A stretch of 64,000 nt of DNA from Dulcicalothrix desertica PCC 7102. Lineage in GTDB: Bacteria; Cyanobacteriota; Cyanobacteriia; Cyanobacteriales; Nostocaceae. Position 1 is the stretch's first letter. Each line of letters opens with the position of its first letter. Position numbers and translations under genes: made by a program. The DNA lies in the NCBI RefSeq assembly GCF_003991905.1, contig NZ_RSCL01000026.1, forward strand, positions 62,001-126,000, written 5' to 3'. A model generated the notes under the pieces. That model saw only the letters and a program-made list of their open reading frames with translations, had not been told where the DNA came from and did not search any database. Below, in pieces: positions 35,328 through 43,917 of this stretch.

Positions 35328-36398
35328 TTTTAAAAAAACTAATCCACTATATAACTGAAATGCTGAGTCCCAGTTACTTGCTTCTTTACGAAAGAGATGC
35401 ACATTAGACTGAATATGACTCAGCATTTCGTTTTGGTCTAACGCTGTTTCAGCAAATGGAGTAAAATCAGACCAAATTTTTACTTGTGGTAATTGTTCAT
35501 CAAGCCAACTAGACAAATTATTCCAATTGATACGAACAGTATTTTGACTATTTGGTAGAGTAATTTCGATTCCTTTCTTCCACTCGTATCCACCATCAAA
35601 AATTCTTAAAATACATTTTCTACCAGGAATATGTAAATCAGAAAATTGTGCATAGTCTAGAGTTTGAGTTTTACGCTCAAGTTTTCCTCGTGCATTACGG
35701 TCTACAACTTCTTCAAATATAGGTAGTAACCCGGTAACACGTGCTTTTACTTCGTTCCATTCAAACGTCAGGGAACCAAGTTGTTTACTTTGGTTATGAC
35801 AAACAACGGTAACTTCCCTACTATTTGACTCACTCTTCTGAAAATAATCTACTTGAAAAACCTGAATTTGCTGTAATGCTGCGAGCGTTGACCAAAAACA
35901 AGGAATCTCAGCTTGCTGTAATTGCTCCCCATAATATTTTAACTCCCCTATTGCCCCAGTTCGATACAGGCGCCAACCCCGACTAGGCAATAACAACCTC
36001 GCACTATAAGCATCCATCTGAGTAACTTTAGCAAATCTTTGTGCAGCTTGTGTTTTTAACTCGTTACTTATAGGTTCTAAAATCAACACACCAGCTTCAT
36101 TACCGTGAGTATCTCCCATCGCTTCAGAAATACCGCGTTTACGTTCTTCCTCCTCAAACTCGCGCAGTCGCTGTAAACCTTGACGTGCTTGAGCCACTAT
36201 TTTACTATTCGTTTCGTCGCGAAGCAGGCGCCGATAAATTTTTTCAGCATCTTGATATTTTCTCGATACCTCTTGGAGTCTTCCTACATAAAACTTAACC
36301 CAAGGGTCTTTTGGTGATTCTTGTAAAAGCTGTTTAAGTAATTTACCAGCAGTTTTATAATCTTGTTGTTCAAAGGCAGCTGCAACAGATTCAATCAT
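35307..36398 (-). CDS. tetratricopeptide-repeat protein
   Basis: A 363-residue cyanobacterial protein. Residues 1-85 form two or three TPR units (AAAFEQQDYKTAGKLLKQLL; DPWVKFYVGRLQEVSRKYQD; AEKIYRRLLRDE), followed by a charged helix and a globular domain (about 105-350) with strand-rich sequence (CILRIFDGGYEWKKGIEITL). The latter is unknown to me. TPRs bind partner proteins. The last residues (VLSDEC) and the stop are read from the heptamer array. Confidence 0.7.
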   Translation of the reverse strand: MIESVAAAFEQQDYKTAGKLLKQLLQESPKDPWVKFYVGRLQEVSRKYQDAEKIYRRLLRDETNSKIVAQARQGLQRLREFEEEERKRGISEAMGDTHGNEAGVLILEPISNELKTQAAQRFAKVTQMDAYSARLLLPSRGWRLYRTGAIGELKYYGEQLQQAEIPCFWSTLAALQQIQVFQVDYFQKSESNSREVTVVCHNQSKQLGSLTFEWNEVKARVTGLLPIFEEVVDRNARGKLERKTQTLDYAQFSDLHIPGRKCILRIFDGGYEWKKGIEITLPNSQNTVRINWNNLSSWLDEQLPQVKIWSDFTPFAETALDQNEMLSHIQSNVHLFRKEASNWDSAFQLYSGLVFLKVLSDEC

Positions 36399-36426
36399 AT
36401 ATATAGTATGTTACGTTACATCACGT

Positions 36427-36447
36427 TGTAAGCACTTTAGTGCTTTT
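36427..36447. repeat. AAGCACTTTAGTGCTT palindrome
   Basis: A copy of the GTAAGCACT repeat, between the TPR gene start and rsmE. Confidence 0.65.
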
Positions 36448-36500
36448 CCCCCCAAAACTAAAACGTAGAAATTTCGGATATTTATTTAGAGGTGCTGATG

Positions 36501-36526
36501 GTAAGGACTGAAGTCCTTATTACGAG
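36501..36526. repeat. GTAAGGACTGAAGTCCTTAT palindromic repeat
   Basis: A hairpin AAGGACT-GA-AGTCCTT with flank TACGAG. It overlaps the last seven bases of rsmE, including the stop codon. Confidence 0.75.
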
Positions 36527-37242
36527 TTGTTTTCCATCTCGGCAGCCAAAATAGACAAAACAACAAAAGGCGCCGTTACAGCACGTAAAATTCTTCTACC
36601 TAGCGAAACCATTTTAAATCCAGCATTCACAGCATTTTCTAACTCTTCCTGACTCCACCCACCTTCGGGCCCAATGGCAATAACAATCTTTAGCTGACCT
36701 TCACCAACTTGGCGCCAACACTTTAATAAATGTGGATTATCACCACGTCCCTCGCAAATGTACTTTTGTTCAGCTTCAAATAAATTCAACCCCTGAGTAA
36801 AACTAACTGGTTCATAAATAGTTGGAACAAACGCACGTTCGGATTGCTCTGCCGCTTCTGCTGCTATTCGGCGCCAACGCTCAAGTTTTTGCGAACTAGG
36901 GTTTAAAAGAGTACGCTCACTTATTATCGGAACAATAGTATCAACTCCTAACTCAGTGCAAATACGTACTACGTCATCAAATCCGTTACCTTTGGGCAGT
37001 GCTAACAATAAGCTGATAGATACTTTTAACTCTGTCTGTACCTCTAAAGCTTCTAATATCTCACCGTACTCAGACTGTAAGGAAGTTAACCACCATTTTC
37101 CCACCCCATCCATGACAATGAATTTATCACCATCAGATAACCGTAGAACCCTGGTTAGGTAATGAAGCTGTTCTTTTTCCAATACAACCTGATTATCTCT
37201 AATTTGCTGCGGAGAAATAGTAATACGTTGTAGTTGCGCCAT
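36520..37242 (-). CDS. rsmE: 16S rRNA (uracil-1498-N3)-methyltransferase
   Basis: A 240-residue SPOUT methyltransferase that modifies U1498 of 16S rRNA. The N-terminal PUA-like domain (about 1-70) has HYLTRVLRLSDGDKFIVMDG. The trefoil-knot domain has GNGFDDVVRICTELGVDTIV, AIGPEGGWSQEELENA and SLGRRILRAVTAPFVVLSIL, the SAM-binding knot. Length is normal. The stop codon is part of a dispersed palindrome. Confidence 0.93.
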   Translation of the reverse strand: MAQLQRITISPQQIRDNQVVLEKEQLHYLTRVLRLSDGDKFIVMDGVGKWWLTSLQSEYGEILEALEVQTELKVSISLLLALPKGNGFDDVVRICTELGVDTIVPIISERTLLNPSSQKLERWRRIAAEAAEQSERAFVPTIYEPVSFTQGLNLFEAEQKYICEGRGDNPHLLKCWRQVGEGQLKIVIAIGPEGGWSQEELENAVNAGFKMVSLGRRILRAVTAPFVVLSILAAEMENNS

Positions 37243-37354
37243 AAAAATTTATTTAGTCCAGTATAATATCTGACACATACGTCAATACATTACCCTCAAG
37301 AACAAATTACAGTAGTTATGACAGAGCAAAATAATTATCCTTTATATACAATCT

Positions 37355-38083
37355 ATGTTTAGCCAAGTATTAGAAATAGAATATTTATCACATCAGCAAA
37401 AAGATGCCATGTATTTGTTGCTTGGCAACCATTTTGATGGGGTAAGGCGAGATGTGTTTGAATCAGATTTGAGTAAGAAAAATTGGGTTATTTTGCTTGA
37501 AGACGAGAAAACTCAACAACTCAAAGGTTTTTCGACATTATTAATATACACTACGCAATTTAATAATGAAAATATTAATATAGTTTATTCTGGAGATACG
37601 ATTGTAGACCCTAGTGCTTGGTCGAGTTCCACACTGTCTCGCACTTGGATAACTTCTGTTCAGAAAATTAGGCGCCATTACCCAGAAGGTAAATTATACT
37701 GGTTGTTAATTTCAGGTGGTTTTCGTACCTATAGATTTTTACCGATATTTTGGCAGGAGTTTTATCCGCGATATGATAAAGCTACACCAGAAAATATCTC
37801 TGACTTAATGCACTTTTTAGGTTATCAGCGCTTTGGTGAGTCTTATAAACATATAGCAGGAATAGTTCGTTTTCCACATCCTCATGTACTTCGCGACGAG
37901 TTAAAAGAAATTCCATTAGAACGTTTACAAGACCCACATATCGAATTCTTTGCCAAATATAACCCAGGTTATATACGAGGTGATGAGTTAGTTTGTTTAG
38001 CTGAAATTAGCGAAGAAAATTTAACAAAAGCTGGTAGAAGAATTTGGTTTTCTAGAAACCTGGTTTCTTCTCAAAAATTCTAA
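37355..38083 (+). CDS. hypothetical, possibly GNAT-like acyltransferase
   Basis: A 242-residue soluble protein beginning MFSQVLEIEYLSHQQKDAMY. The alternating pattern with KGFSTLLIYTT, VYSGDTIVDPSAW and a helix SRTWITSVQKIRRHYPEGK resembles an N-acyltransferase (GNAT) fold, but no clear acyl-CoA loop is visible, so this is tentative. It lies 36 bp upstream of the first Rieske gene on the same strand and may be the first gene of the oxygenase cluster. Its last residues (RNLVSSQKF) and stop are read from a GAAACC/GGTTTC palindrome. Confidence 0.55.
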   Translation: MFSQVLEIEYLSHQQKDAMYLLLGNHFDGVRRDVFESDLSKKNWVILLEDEKTQQLKGFSTLLIYTTQFNNENINIVYSGDTIVDPSAWSSSTLSRTWITSVQKIRRHYPEGKLYWLLISGGFRTYRFLPIFWQEFYPRYDKATPENISDLMHFLGYQRFGESYKHIAGIVRFPHPHVLRDELKEIPLERLQDPHIEFFAKYNPGYIRGDELVCLAEISEENLTKAGRRIWFSRNLVSSQKF

Positions 38084-38118
38084 TAAAAATTAATTTATCG
38101 AATAGAAACCAGGTTTCT
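38054..38118. repeat. two GAAACC/GGTTTC palindromes flanking the gene junction
   Basis: AGAAACCTGGTTTCT (38054-38068) is inside the end of the preceding gene. AGAAACCAGGTTTCT (38104-38118) ends one base before the ATG of the first Rieske gene and occupies the place of a ribosome site. Confidence 0.8.
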
Positions 38119-38119
38119 T

Positions 38120-39121
38120 ATGTTTAATAAAATATTTAATAGCCCAGAATATTTTATCGAAGGGTGGTACTGGGCATTACCTTCACATCATCTCAAAAAA
38201 GGTCAAGTTAAACCTGTAACTCTTATGGGTCGAGACTTAGCAATATTTCGAGGACAAGACAGCTCAGTTACTGCTGTTGATGCATATTGTCCACATATGG
38301 GCGCCCATTTAGCAGAAGGAAAAGTAGAAGGTAACGCACTGCGCTGTTTTTTCCACAACTGGAAATTTGATGTTGACGGGACATGTATAGAAGTACCTTG
38401 TATGGGTGAAGCATTACCCGTCAAAATAAATACTTGGCAAACAGCAGAAAAGTACGGGATGATTTGGGTGTGGACAGGAAAAACGGCGCCCCCTGAGCGC
38501 TTACCCTTACCTTTCGTTCCTGAGTTAGAACACGAAGAATGTGATAGTGTTCTAGCAAAAAGATTTATCAAGAACTGTCACCCAAATGTTGTCATGGTGA
38601 ATGCTATAGATGCTCACCATTTCAACACAGTTCACAACTTTCCTGTAAAAATAGTATTTGAAAAAAACGAAATACAAAACGCTATCACTTTTAGCAATAT
38701 TACACGAGGAGGAGAAAATTCATTATTCCTGAAATTAATTCGTCCCTTTTATAAAAAAGCTGTGACATATAATATGTGTTACTGGTATGGAAGTACAGGT
38801 GTAGTTACAGTTGGTCCCGACTTCTTGCACTTCCATATTATGTTTACGTTGCGACTATTAGAAGGAGGAAAAACTGAAGGGCAAACAATTCTAATTACTA
38901 AAAAGCGCGCGGGAATACTTGGTTGGATTTTTAATAGAATAATATTGGCTTTAACTAATGCAGTCGGTAATTACTTTGCTAAAGGTGATACTAAAATCTT
39001 CCAAACGATTAAATTCGATTTGAAAACACCAACCAAAGCTGATAACTCCATCATGCAATTTATTCACCACGCAGAAAAACAAAAACCGCGAGTATGGTCA
39101 ACATGGGAAAAAAGTATTTAA
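38120..39121 (+). CDS. Rieske-type non-heme iron oxygenase A
   Basis: A 333-residue oxygenase alpha-subunit-like protein. The Rieske [2Fe-2S] ligands are Cys57/His59 (AYCPHMGAHL) and Cys76/His79 (CFFHNW), CxH-16-CxxH. The mononuclear iron ligands are probably Asp164, His167 and His172 in NAIDAHHFNTVHNF. These enzymes use O2 and two electrons to hydroxylate, demethylate or desaturate. Short for a dioxygenase alpha subunit; it resembles single-component oxygenases that take electrons from a ferredoxin, and a ferredoxin gene is in the cluster. The next gene starts after ten bases. Confidence 0.88.
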   Translation: MFNKIFNSPEYFIEGWYWALPSHHLKKGQVKPVTLMGRDLAIFRGQDSSVTAVDAYCPHMGAHLAEGKVEGNALRCFFHNWKFDVDGTCIEVPCMGEALPVKINTWQTAEKYGMIWVWTGKTAPPERLPLPFVPELEHEECDSVLAKRFIKNCHPNVVMVNAIDAHHFNTVHNFPVKIVFEKNEIQNAITFSNITRGGENSLFLKLIRPFYKKAVTYNMCYWYGSTGVVTVGPDFLHFHIMFTLRLLEGGKTEGQTILITKKRAGILGWIFNRIILALTNAVGNYFAKGDTKIFQTIKFDLKTPTKADNSIMQFIHHAEKQKPRVWSTWEKSI

Positions 39122-39131
39122 TATTAAAAGT

Positions 39132-40040
39132 ATGAATTATAAAATTACTGGTTTTGATATTCCTCATACTCACAAAGAAGATAAGCTGCGTCGAATATTA
39201 GACTCTGCGCTTCAAAGTAAAATAGGGAAAATAAAATCTTCTACAGACTTAATTTACTGGGATGCAGAACATTTTGATTTACACAAAGTCGATATTTTCG
39301 CAGATAGTACTTTAGAAGAACAAACCCAAATTTTACACCTTTGTAACCAAACACTGTTGGAAGAAGCTTACTTTATTGAAAAAGCTGGTATTGGTTACAT
39401 GTCAAAAATGGTTATGCTCGCAGAAACCACTGAAGAACGAATGCTCTACGCATTATTTAGCGCAGATGAAGTAACTCACCTTGCTAAAATAAGTTCTTTT
39501 TTACCAAACCCCGAATTAGTTTCTACAAATAACCCTTTCTTACATTTACTTGCTGATGTCGCAGAAACTTCTGACAAAGCTGTACTAATATTTGTACTGC
39601 AAATAATACTCGAAGGATGGGGGTTAACGCATTACCGAAACTTGGCAAAAAATTGTATAAGTACAGAACTCAAAGCAGTATTACAAAGCTTTTTAGAAGA
39701 CGAAAGTCGTCACCATGCAACTGGTGTTAGGTTATGCGAGCAAGTTTTGATAGAACATCAAAGTGAAAAAACCATTATTGAAGTACTCGCATCTTTTCTA
39801 CAAATGGTACAAGTCGGACCACAGGGAGTTGTCGCAGCAGTCGAGCAAGTTAAAGGTAGTTTATCACGACAGCAGAAAATAACCGTATTTCAACAATTAG
39901 GCGCCGAATATCATAGTAGCAGTCGTTTGAACTTACTACGTGGCTTAATGACAAACCCGCAAACACTCTCAATAGTTCAACAACTAGACGAACACAACGC
40001 TTTTACACCTTTTTCAGTAGAACAGTGTGCAAGCTTATAA
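39132..40040 (+). CDS. ferritin-like diiron protein
   Basis: A 302-residue, all-helical protein. The carboxylate-bridged diiron pattern is visible: Glu77/Glu78 or Glu84 (LLEEAYFIEKA), Glu113-x-x-His116 (ADEVTHL), Glu161 (ILEGWG) and Glu191-x-x-His194 (EDESRHH). Two ExxH motifs separated by a lone Glu are typical of four-helix-bundle diiron oxygenases and oxidases. The substrate is unknown. Ten-base gaps on both sides suggest co-translation with its Rieske and AurF-like neighbours. Confidence 0.75.
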   Translation: MNYKITGFDIPHTHKEDKLRRILDSALQSKIGKIKSSTDLIYWDAEHFDLHKVDIFADSTLEEQTQILHLCNQTLLEEAYFIEKAGIGYMSKMVMLAETTEERMLYALFSADEVTHLAKISSFLPNPELVSTNNPFLHLLADVAETSDKAVLIFVLQIILEGWGLTHYRNLAKNCISTELKAVLQSFLEDESRHHATGVRLCEQVLIEHQSEKTIIEVLASFLQMVQVGPQGVVAAVEQVKGSLSRQQKITVFQQLGAEYHSSSRLNLLRGLMTNPQTLSIVQQLDEHNAFTPFSVEQCASL

Positions 40041-40050
40041 ATAAAACATT

Positions 40051-41208
40051 ATGAATACAATTATAGAAAATCAAAAAGTCAACCGTAGGCTAGAAATAAA
40101 CCACAAACGTAACAAACAGCAAGACCACACCGCACTACTCGATGCTGCATCTGCTGCTTTCAATTACGAAGACTGTAAAAACGAATACTGGAACCCTGAA
40201 GAATTTTCCTTAATGTATGGCACTCCCTTATGGGAACAAGCGACTCCTAGCCAACGCATTATTTTAAATCAACTTTACTGGGTAGCATATTACTCGCAAA
40301 TCATCTCCGCAGAAATTGCTACCATTTATTTTAACCAAACTAGTGCAGCAGGACTTTACGCCCAAGAAGATTTTCGCATAGTTTGCGACACGCTTGATTT
40401 AGAATCGAGTCAAGAGCGCGCGCACATCAATGCTTTTAAAACGGTAGCGAACGAAGTTGAAACAGCATTATTTGGTAAACGTATATTTAGCTATCCTATG
40501 CGTAGTCCGTTTGCCGAAACAATGGTTTTTGCCGACACCAACTACTTCAAGCGCAAATGGAAAGAACTACAGTTAAAAGCTTTTGGGTTACTTTCAGCAG
40601 ATAACACCTTTTTGGCTTGTCAGTATTTTACAGTACGGGGAGTTAGAACACTCAACGGTAAACTCGTACAGCACAAGCTAAGTAACTACTACCAAAAACA
40701 TCCCCACCAAGAACAGGCGCCTATACCAGCCAAAATATCTTACTATCACTTCATGGACGAGAGTTTTCATTTTAACAGTTCGACAATTATCTCCCATGAT
40801 GTGATTGATTGTCTCAAACCACCAACAGAATTTGAAAAGTTAGTAGCAAACCTCGGTTTACAAGGTTGTCAAAAAGACCATTATCACTTTTCTTGTGTTA
40901 TCAACGGCATTTTTTGGTATGACCCCGCTTTATATAGTGCAGTTTACCAAATGTTGTGTTCACCTGTGTTTAGTATGGATGGCGCCGAAGCAAAAGAAAT
41001 GATGCGACGCTGTTTCACCGAAGAAAGCGAAGGACTACATCGTAGCTACAACACACATACCGAAGCAATGGAATCTTATAAAGTTTACCTAGAAAAACTC
41101 GATTATGTATGGAAAAGTAACAAAGAAATGACGTTGATGGGGTCTAACAACATTTCTAAATATTTAGCACATCAAACTAAAAAATTCAAACAGTTCGCAT
41201 CATCATGA
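40051..41208 (+). CDS. AurF-like diiron oxygenase
   Basis: A 385-residue helical protein. Candidate iron ligands are Glu88 (SAEIA), Glu122-x-x-His125 (QERAH) and the signature His233-x3-Glu237-x2-His240 (YYHFMDESFH). The last matches the HxxxExxH spacing of AurF, the p-aminobenzoate N-oxygenase; the 34-residue spacing of the first two Glu also fits. The fifth carboxylate may be Asp184. AurF-type enzymes oxidise amines to hydroxylamine or nitro groups, so N-oxidation is a plausible but unproved role. The stop overlaps the next start by four bases. Confidence 0.72.
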   Translation: MNTIIENQKVNRRLEINHKRNKQQDHTALLDAASAAFNYEDCKNEYWNPEEFSLMYGTPLWEQATPSQRIILNQLYWVAYYSQIISAEIATIYFNQTSAAGLYAQEDFRIVCDTLDLESSQERAHINAFKTVANEVETALFGKRIFSYPMRSPFAETMVFADTNYFKRKWKELQLKAFGLLSADNTFLACQYFTVRGVRTLNGKLVQHKLSNYYQKHPHQEQAPIPAKISYYHFMDESFHFNSSTIISHDVIDCLKPPTEFEKLVANLGLQGCQKDHYHFSCVINGIFWYDPALYSAVYQMLCSPVFSMDGAEAKEMMRRCFTEESEGLHRSYNTHTEAMESYKVYLEKLDYVWKSNKEMTLMGSNNISKYLAHQTKKFKQFASS

Positions 41209-42221
41209 AAATATTCAATAACCCCAACATCATAGCTAAAGGATGGTATATAGCTTGCCCAAGTAAAGACATCCCAAAAGGCAGAGTAAAATCTTTAACA
41301 TTATGCGGGCAAAAAATCGTCATCTTTCGTACAGCAAACGGACAACTCCACGCACTTGATGCATATTGTCCACACTTAGGAACCGACCTAGGAATAGGAA
41401 AAGTAGAAGGTAACTTTATTCGCTGTTACTTTCATCATTGGGCATTTGACGGTGAAGGAACTTGTCAAGATATTCCCTGTCAAAAAGAAATTCCTGCAAA
41501 AGCTAAATTACAAGCTTACAGTACAGATGAAAAATATGGCTTTATTTGGGTTTATCCTGATGCCAAGGCGCCAGAAGGTGTAGTAGAATTTGACGAACTC
41601 AAAGGTAAAACATTAATGGCAATGTTCGATAAACCCTTTGAACGAGGTTGTCATCACCACATTTGTATGATGAACGGTATCGATGCTCAACATTTACAAA
41701 CCGTGCATAAATTAAACATCGATATGAAATTATCCTTACAAGCAAATGCCAGAGGTGACATTATAGATTTTACTTTAAATGGTGAATTTCCTAATACAAC
41801 CCCTAGAGAAAGACTCGCACGGCAAATTTTAGGAAACTATTACGAATACACCATGAGGTACGCACACGGATGTATAGGACTTTTAACAATTATGAAGAAA
41901 GTCAAATTTGTGGCGCCATTACACATGATTTATGCTTACACCCTTATAGATAAAGGAACGCGCATTCAACCTATATATATAGCAGAAAAAAGAAAAGGAA
42001 TATTAGGCGCCTTCAAAACAAAAATATTACTATTACTAACAAAAGCCGCTTACTACTTCCTAAGAGACGAAGACGGCATGATTTACGACAATATAAATTA
42101 TAACCCTAACGCCCTCTTAAGCATAGATGAACCATTAGTAAAATACATGCACTACGTAGACCAACTTCAACCCTCAATATGGTCGAAAGAAAGCCCAGAA
42201 ACCCGGTTTCCCCATCACTGA
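41205..42221 (+). CDS. Rieske-type non-heme iron oxygenase B
   Basis: A 338-residue paralogue of oxygenase A. Rieske ligands: Cys55/His57 (AYCPHLGTDL) and Cys74/His77 (CYFHHW). Mononuclear iron ligands: Asp160, His163, His168 (GIDAQHLQTVH). Similar C-terminal half with a hydrophobic KTKILLLLTKAAYYF segment that may touch the membrane. It is translationally coupled (ATGA) to the AurF-like gene. The extreme C-terminus (PETRFPHH) is read from a GAAACC/GGTTTC repeat. Confidence 0.88.
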   Translation: MKIFNNPNIIAKGWYIACPSKDIPKGRVKSLTLCGQKIVIFRTANGQLHALDAYCPHLGTDLGIGKVEGNFIRCYFHHWAFDGEGTCQDIPCQKEIPAKAKLQAYSTDEKYGFIWVYPDAKAPEGVVEFDELKGKTLMAMFDKPFERGCHHHICMMNGIDAQHLQTVHKLNIDMKLSLQANARGDIIDFTLNGEFPNTTPRERLARQILGNYYEYTMRYAHGCIGLLTIMKKVKFVAPLHMIYAYTLIDKGTRIQPIYIAEKRKGILGAFKTKILLLLTKAAYYFLRDEDGMIYDNINYNPNALLSIDEPLVKYMHYVDQLQPSIWSKESPETRFPHH

Positions 42222-42270
42222 ATAAAACAACCCAACACTAAGTACCAAAGGAAACCGGGTTTCTCAACAG
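42200..42270. repeat. GAAACC/GGTTTC repeats at the end of oxygenase B
   Basis: AGAAACCCGGTTTC at about 42199-42212 lies inside the coding end of oxygenase B, and GGAAACCGGGTTTCTC follows at about 42250, so the two can pair with each other as a terminator-like hairpin. Confidence 0.6.
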
Positions 42271-42371
42271 CAACGAAAAATTATCAAAAACCAAAAGGCG
42301 CCAATTTAAAGATAACTCCTCTGTGAACTAGTTAGGCTCTGTGGTGAAAATAAAAAAATTAAATTAGTAGA

Positions 42372-42399
42372 GGCGGGCAGGGATGCCCGCTCCACAAGA
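42372..42399. repeat. half copy of the TCTTGTGG-family element before the ferredoxin gene
   Basis: GGCGGGCAGGGATGCCCGC followed by TCCACAAGA ends nine bases before the ferredoxin ATG (42409). It replaces the expected ribosome-site region and may affect translation or mark a former insertion. Confidence 0.65.
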
Positions 42400-42408
42400 G
42401 ATATAACA

Positions 42409-42696
42409 ATGAATAAAAAACTTTGTAAAATTAGTTTTGAACAAAATTATCCTGATATACATCTGAACAAAAACGATAATCTTTCTGAATACCTAACCAT
42501 CCAAAACTCTCCTATATTATTTGGATGTCGAACAGGAATTTGCGGAACCTGCCTTGTATCTATAAAAGGAGATATACCTCCCCCAAGTGAAGAAGAAAAA
42601 GAAATCTTAGAAATCTTCGCACCAGAAAATCCACAAGCGAGACTAGCTTGTCAAATACAACTTACAAATGATATTGAAATATCCCCCTTAACATAA
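42409..42696 (+). CDS. plant-type [2Fe-2S] ferredoxin
   Basis: A 95-residue ferredoxin. Cluster ligands are in FGCRTGICGTCLV (C-x4-C-x2-C, residues about 40-48) with the fourth Cys in RLACQIQL (about 81). The N-terminal strand part is shorter than in photosynthetic PetF, and the PPPSEEEKEILE segment is like ferredoxins serving oxygenases. Its position between three Rieske enzymes suggests it delivers their electrons. No reductase gene is in the cluster, so a housekeeping ferredoxin reductase or photosystem I would have to supply it. Confidence 0.9.
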   Translation: MNKKLCKISFEQNYPDIHLNKNDNLSEYLTIQNSPILFGCRTGICGTCLVSIKGDIPPPSEEEKEILEIFAPENPQARLACQIQLTNDIEISPLT

Positions 42697-42698
42697 AC

Positions 42699-43721
42699 AT
42701 GAAATTCGAGGATTTTTGGTACATAGTTTGTGAAAGCAAACAACTCAAAACAAATACCGTTCTTTCACGTACAATCTTAAACGAGTGGTTAGTAATATTC
42801 CGAGACCCAGACGGAAAACCTGTGGCACTACGAGATAAATGTATGCACAGAAACAGTCGTCTATCCAAAGGAAAAGTTCATCAAGGACAAATACACTGTC
42901 CATACCACGGTTGGGTATATGACAAAAACGGCAAAGTCGTAACCATCCCCTCCGAAGCGAACAACCCCCGTATATGTAACGCACGTCAAACACTCACCTA
43001 CAACACCACAGAACAAGATGGTTTTGTATACGTCAAACTATCACGCAACTCATCTGAAGATTTTAAACCTTTTGTGATGCCCAACTACCAAAAACCAGGA
43101 TGGGAAACAGTGCGTGTAATAAACCGTTTTCAAAACAACGTCACCAACTGCGCTGAAAATTTTATTGATATCCCCCATACAGTTAGCGTTCACCCAGGAG
43201 TCTTTCGCACACCTCGTCAACAAAAACTAGAAATGTTGGTAGAAAGAAAAAACGGTACAGTTATTGCCCAATACCAAAACGAAACCAATAACCTAGGATG
43301 GTTCGCGCGCTTTCTCAACCGCAAAGCATCACAAATACATCATATAGATACATTTCATATGCCCAATATTACCAGCGTTGAATACGATATGGGCAAACAC
43401 CGAAAACTTTTTATAACGAGTCAGTCAATACCAGAAACCGAAAACTCAACGTTAGTATACACCGATGTCACATATAACTACGGCATTTGGAACAAACTCG
43501 CACGTCCCTTTGTACATTGGACAGCTCAATATATTATCCATCAAGATATAAAAGCATTAAAAATACAATCAGAAGTCATAGAAAAATATGGCGCCCAATT
43601 TGCCAACACACCCGCTGATACCATTCATGTATTCGTCGAATCAATACGTAATACTATCACAGCAGGAGAAGACCCTCGTAAATTACCGAATAAATCAGTA
43701 AGCGTAGAATTTTGGGTATAA
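42699..43721 (+). CDS. Rieske-type non-heme iron oxygenase C
   Basis: A 340-residue oxygenase less similar to A and B. Rieske ligands: Cys48/His50 (DKCMHRNSRL) and Cys67/His70 (CPYHGW). Iron ligands: Asp157, His160, His165 (ENFIDIPHTVSVHPG), the classic form of ring-hydroxylating and monooxygenase alpha subunits. It starts two bases after the ferredoxin stop, so the two probably work together. The mRNA after this gene passes through REP-like repeats before the next gene. Confidence 0.9.
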   Translation: MKFEDFWYIVCESKQLKTNTVLSRTILNEWLVIFRDPDGKPVALRDKCMHRNSRLSKGKVHQGQIHCPYHGWVYDKNGKVVTIPSEANNPRICNARQTLTYNTTEQDGFVYVKLSRNSSEDFKPFVMPNYQKPGWETVRVINRFQNNVTNCAENFIDIPHTVSVHPGVFRTPRQQKLEMLVERKNGTVIAQYQNETNNLGWFARFLNRKASQIHHIDTFHMPNITSVEYDMGKHRKLFITSQSIPETENSTLVYTDVTYNYGIWNKLARPFVHWTAQYIIHQDIKALKIQSEVIEKYGAQFANTPADTIHVFVESIRNTITAGEDPRKLPNKSVSVEFWV

Positions 43722-43739
43722 AAAATCTAAATATAATTT

Positions 43740-43880
43740 GTCATTCTGAGCGTAGCGAAGAATCTCGATTATATTTAAACTTTTCAAGATGCTTCGTTCC
43801 TCAGCATGACAAGAGAGATTGTAAGATGCTACCCTGCGGGAAAACTGCGTTAACGTTCCTCAGCATGACAAGAGAGGATG
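43740..43880. repeat. REP-like repeats (TCATTCTGAGCGTAGCGAAG and CTTCGTTCCTCAGCATGAC)
   Basis: One copy of the TCATTCTGAGCGTAGCGAAG repeat (43741-43760) is followed by two copies of the family seen at 26384, in opposite orientation. They fill the 196-bp gap between oxygenase C and the hydroxylase gene. Confidence 0.75.
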
Positions 43881-43917
43881 ACAAGATACACAAAGAATAA
43901 ACCTTATATTTAATTTT

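Noticed and set aside
43712-43900. Open frame on the plus strand with the string CHSERSEESR
   Set aside because: It is the translation of REP-like repeats (TCATTCTGAGCGTAGCGAAG type); this peptide string appears wherever the repeat is read through. Not a gene.
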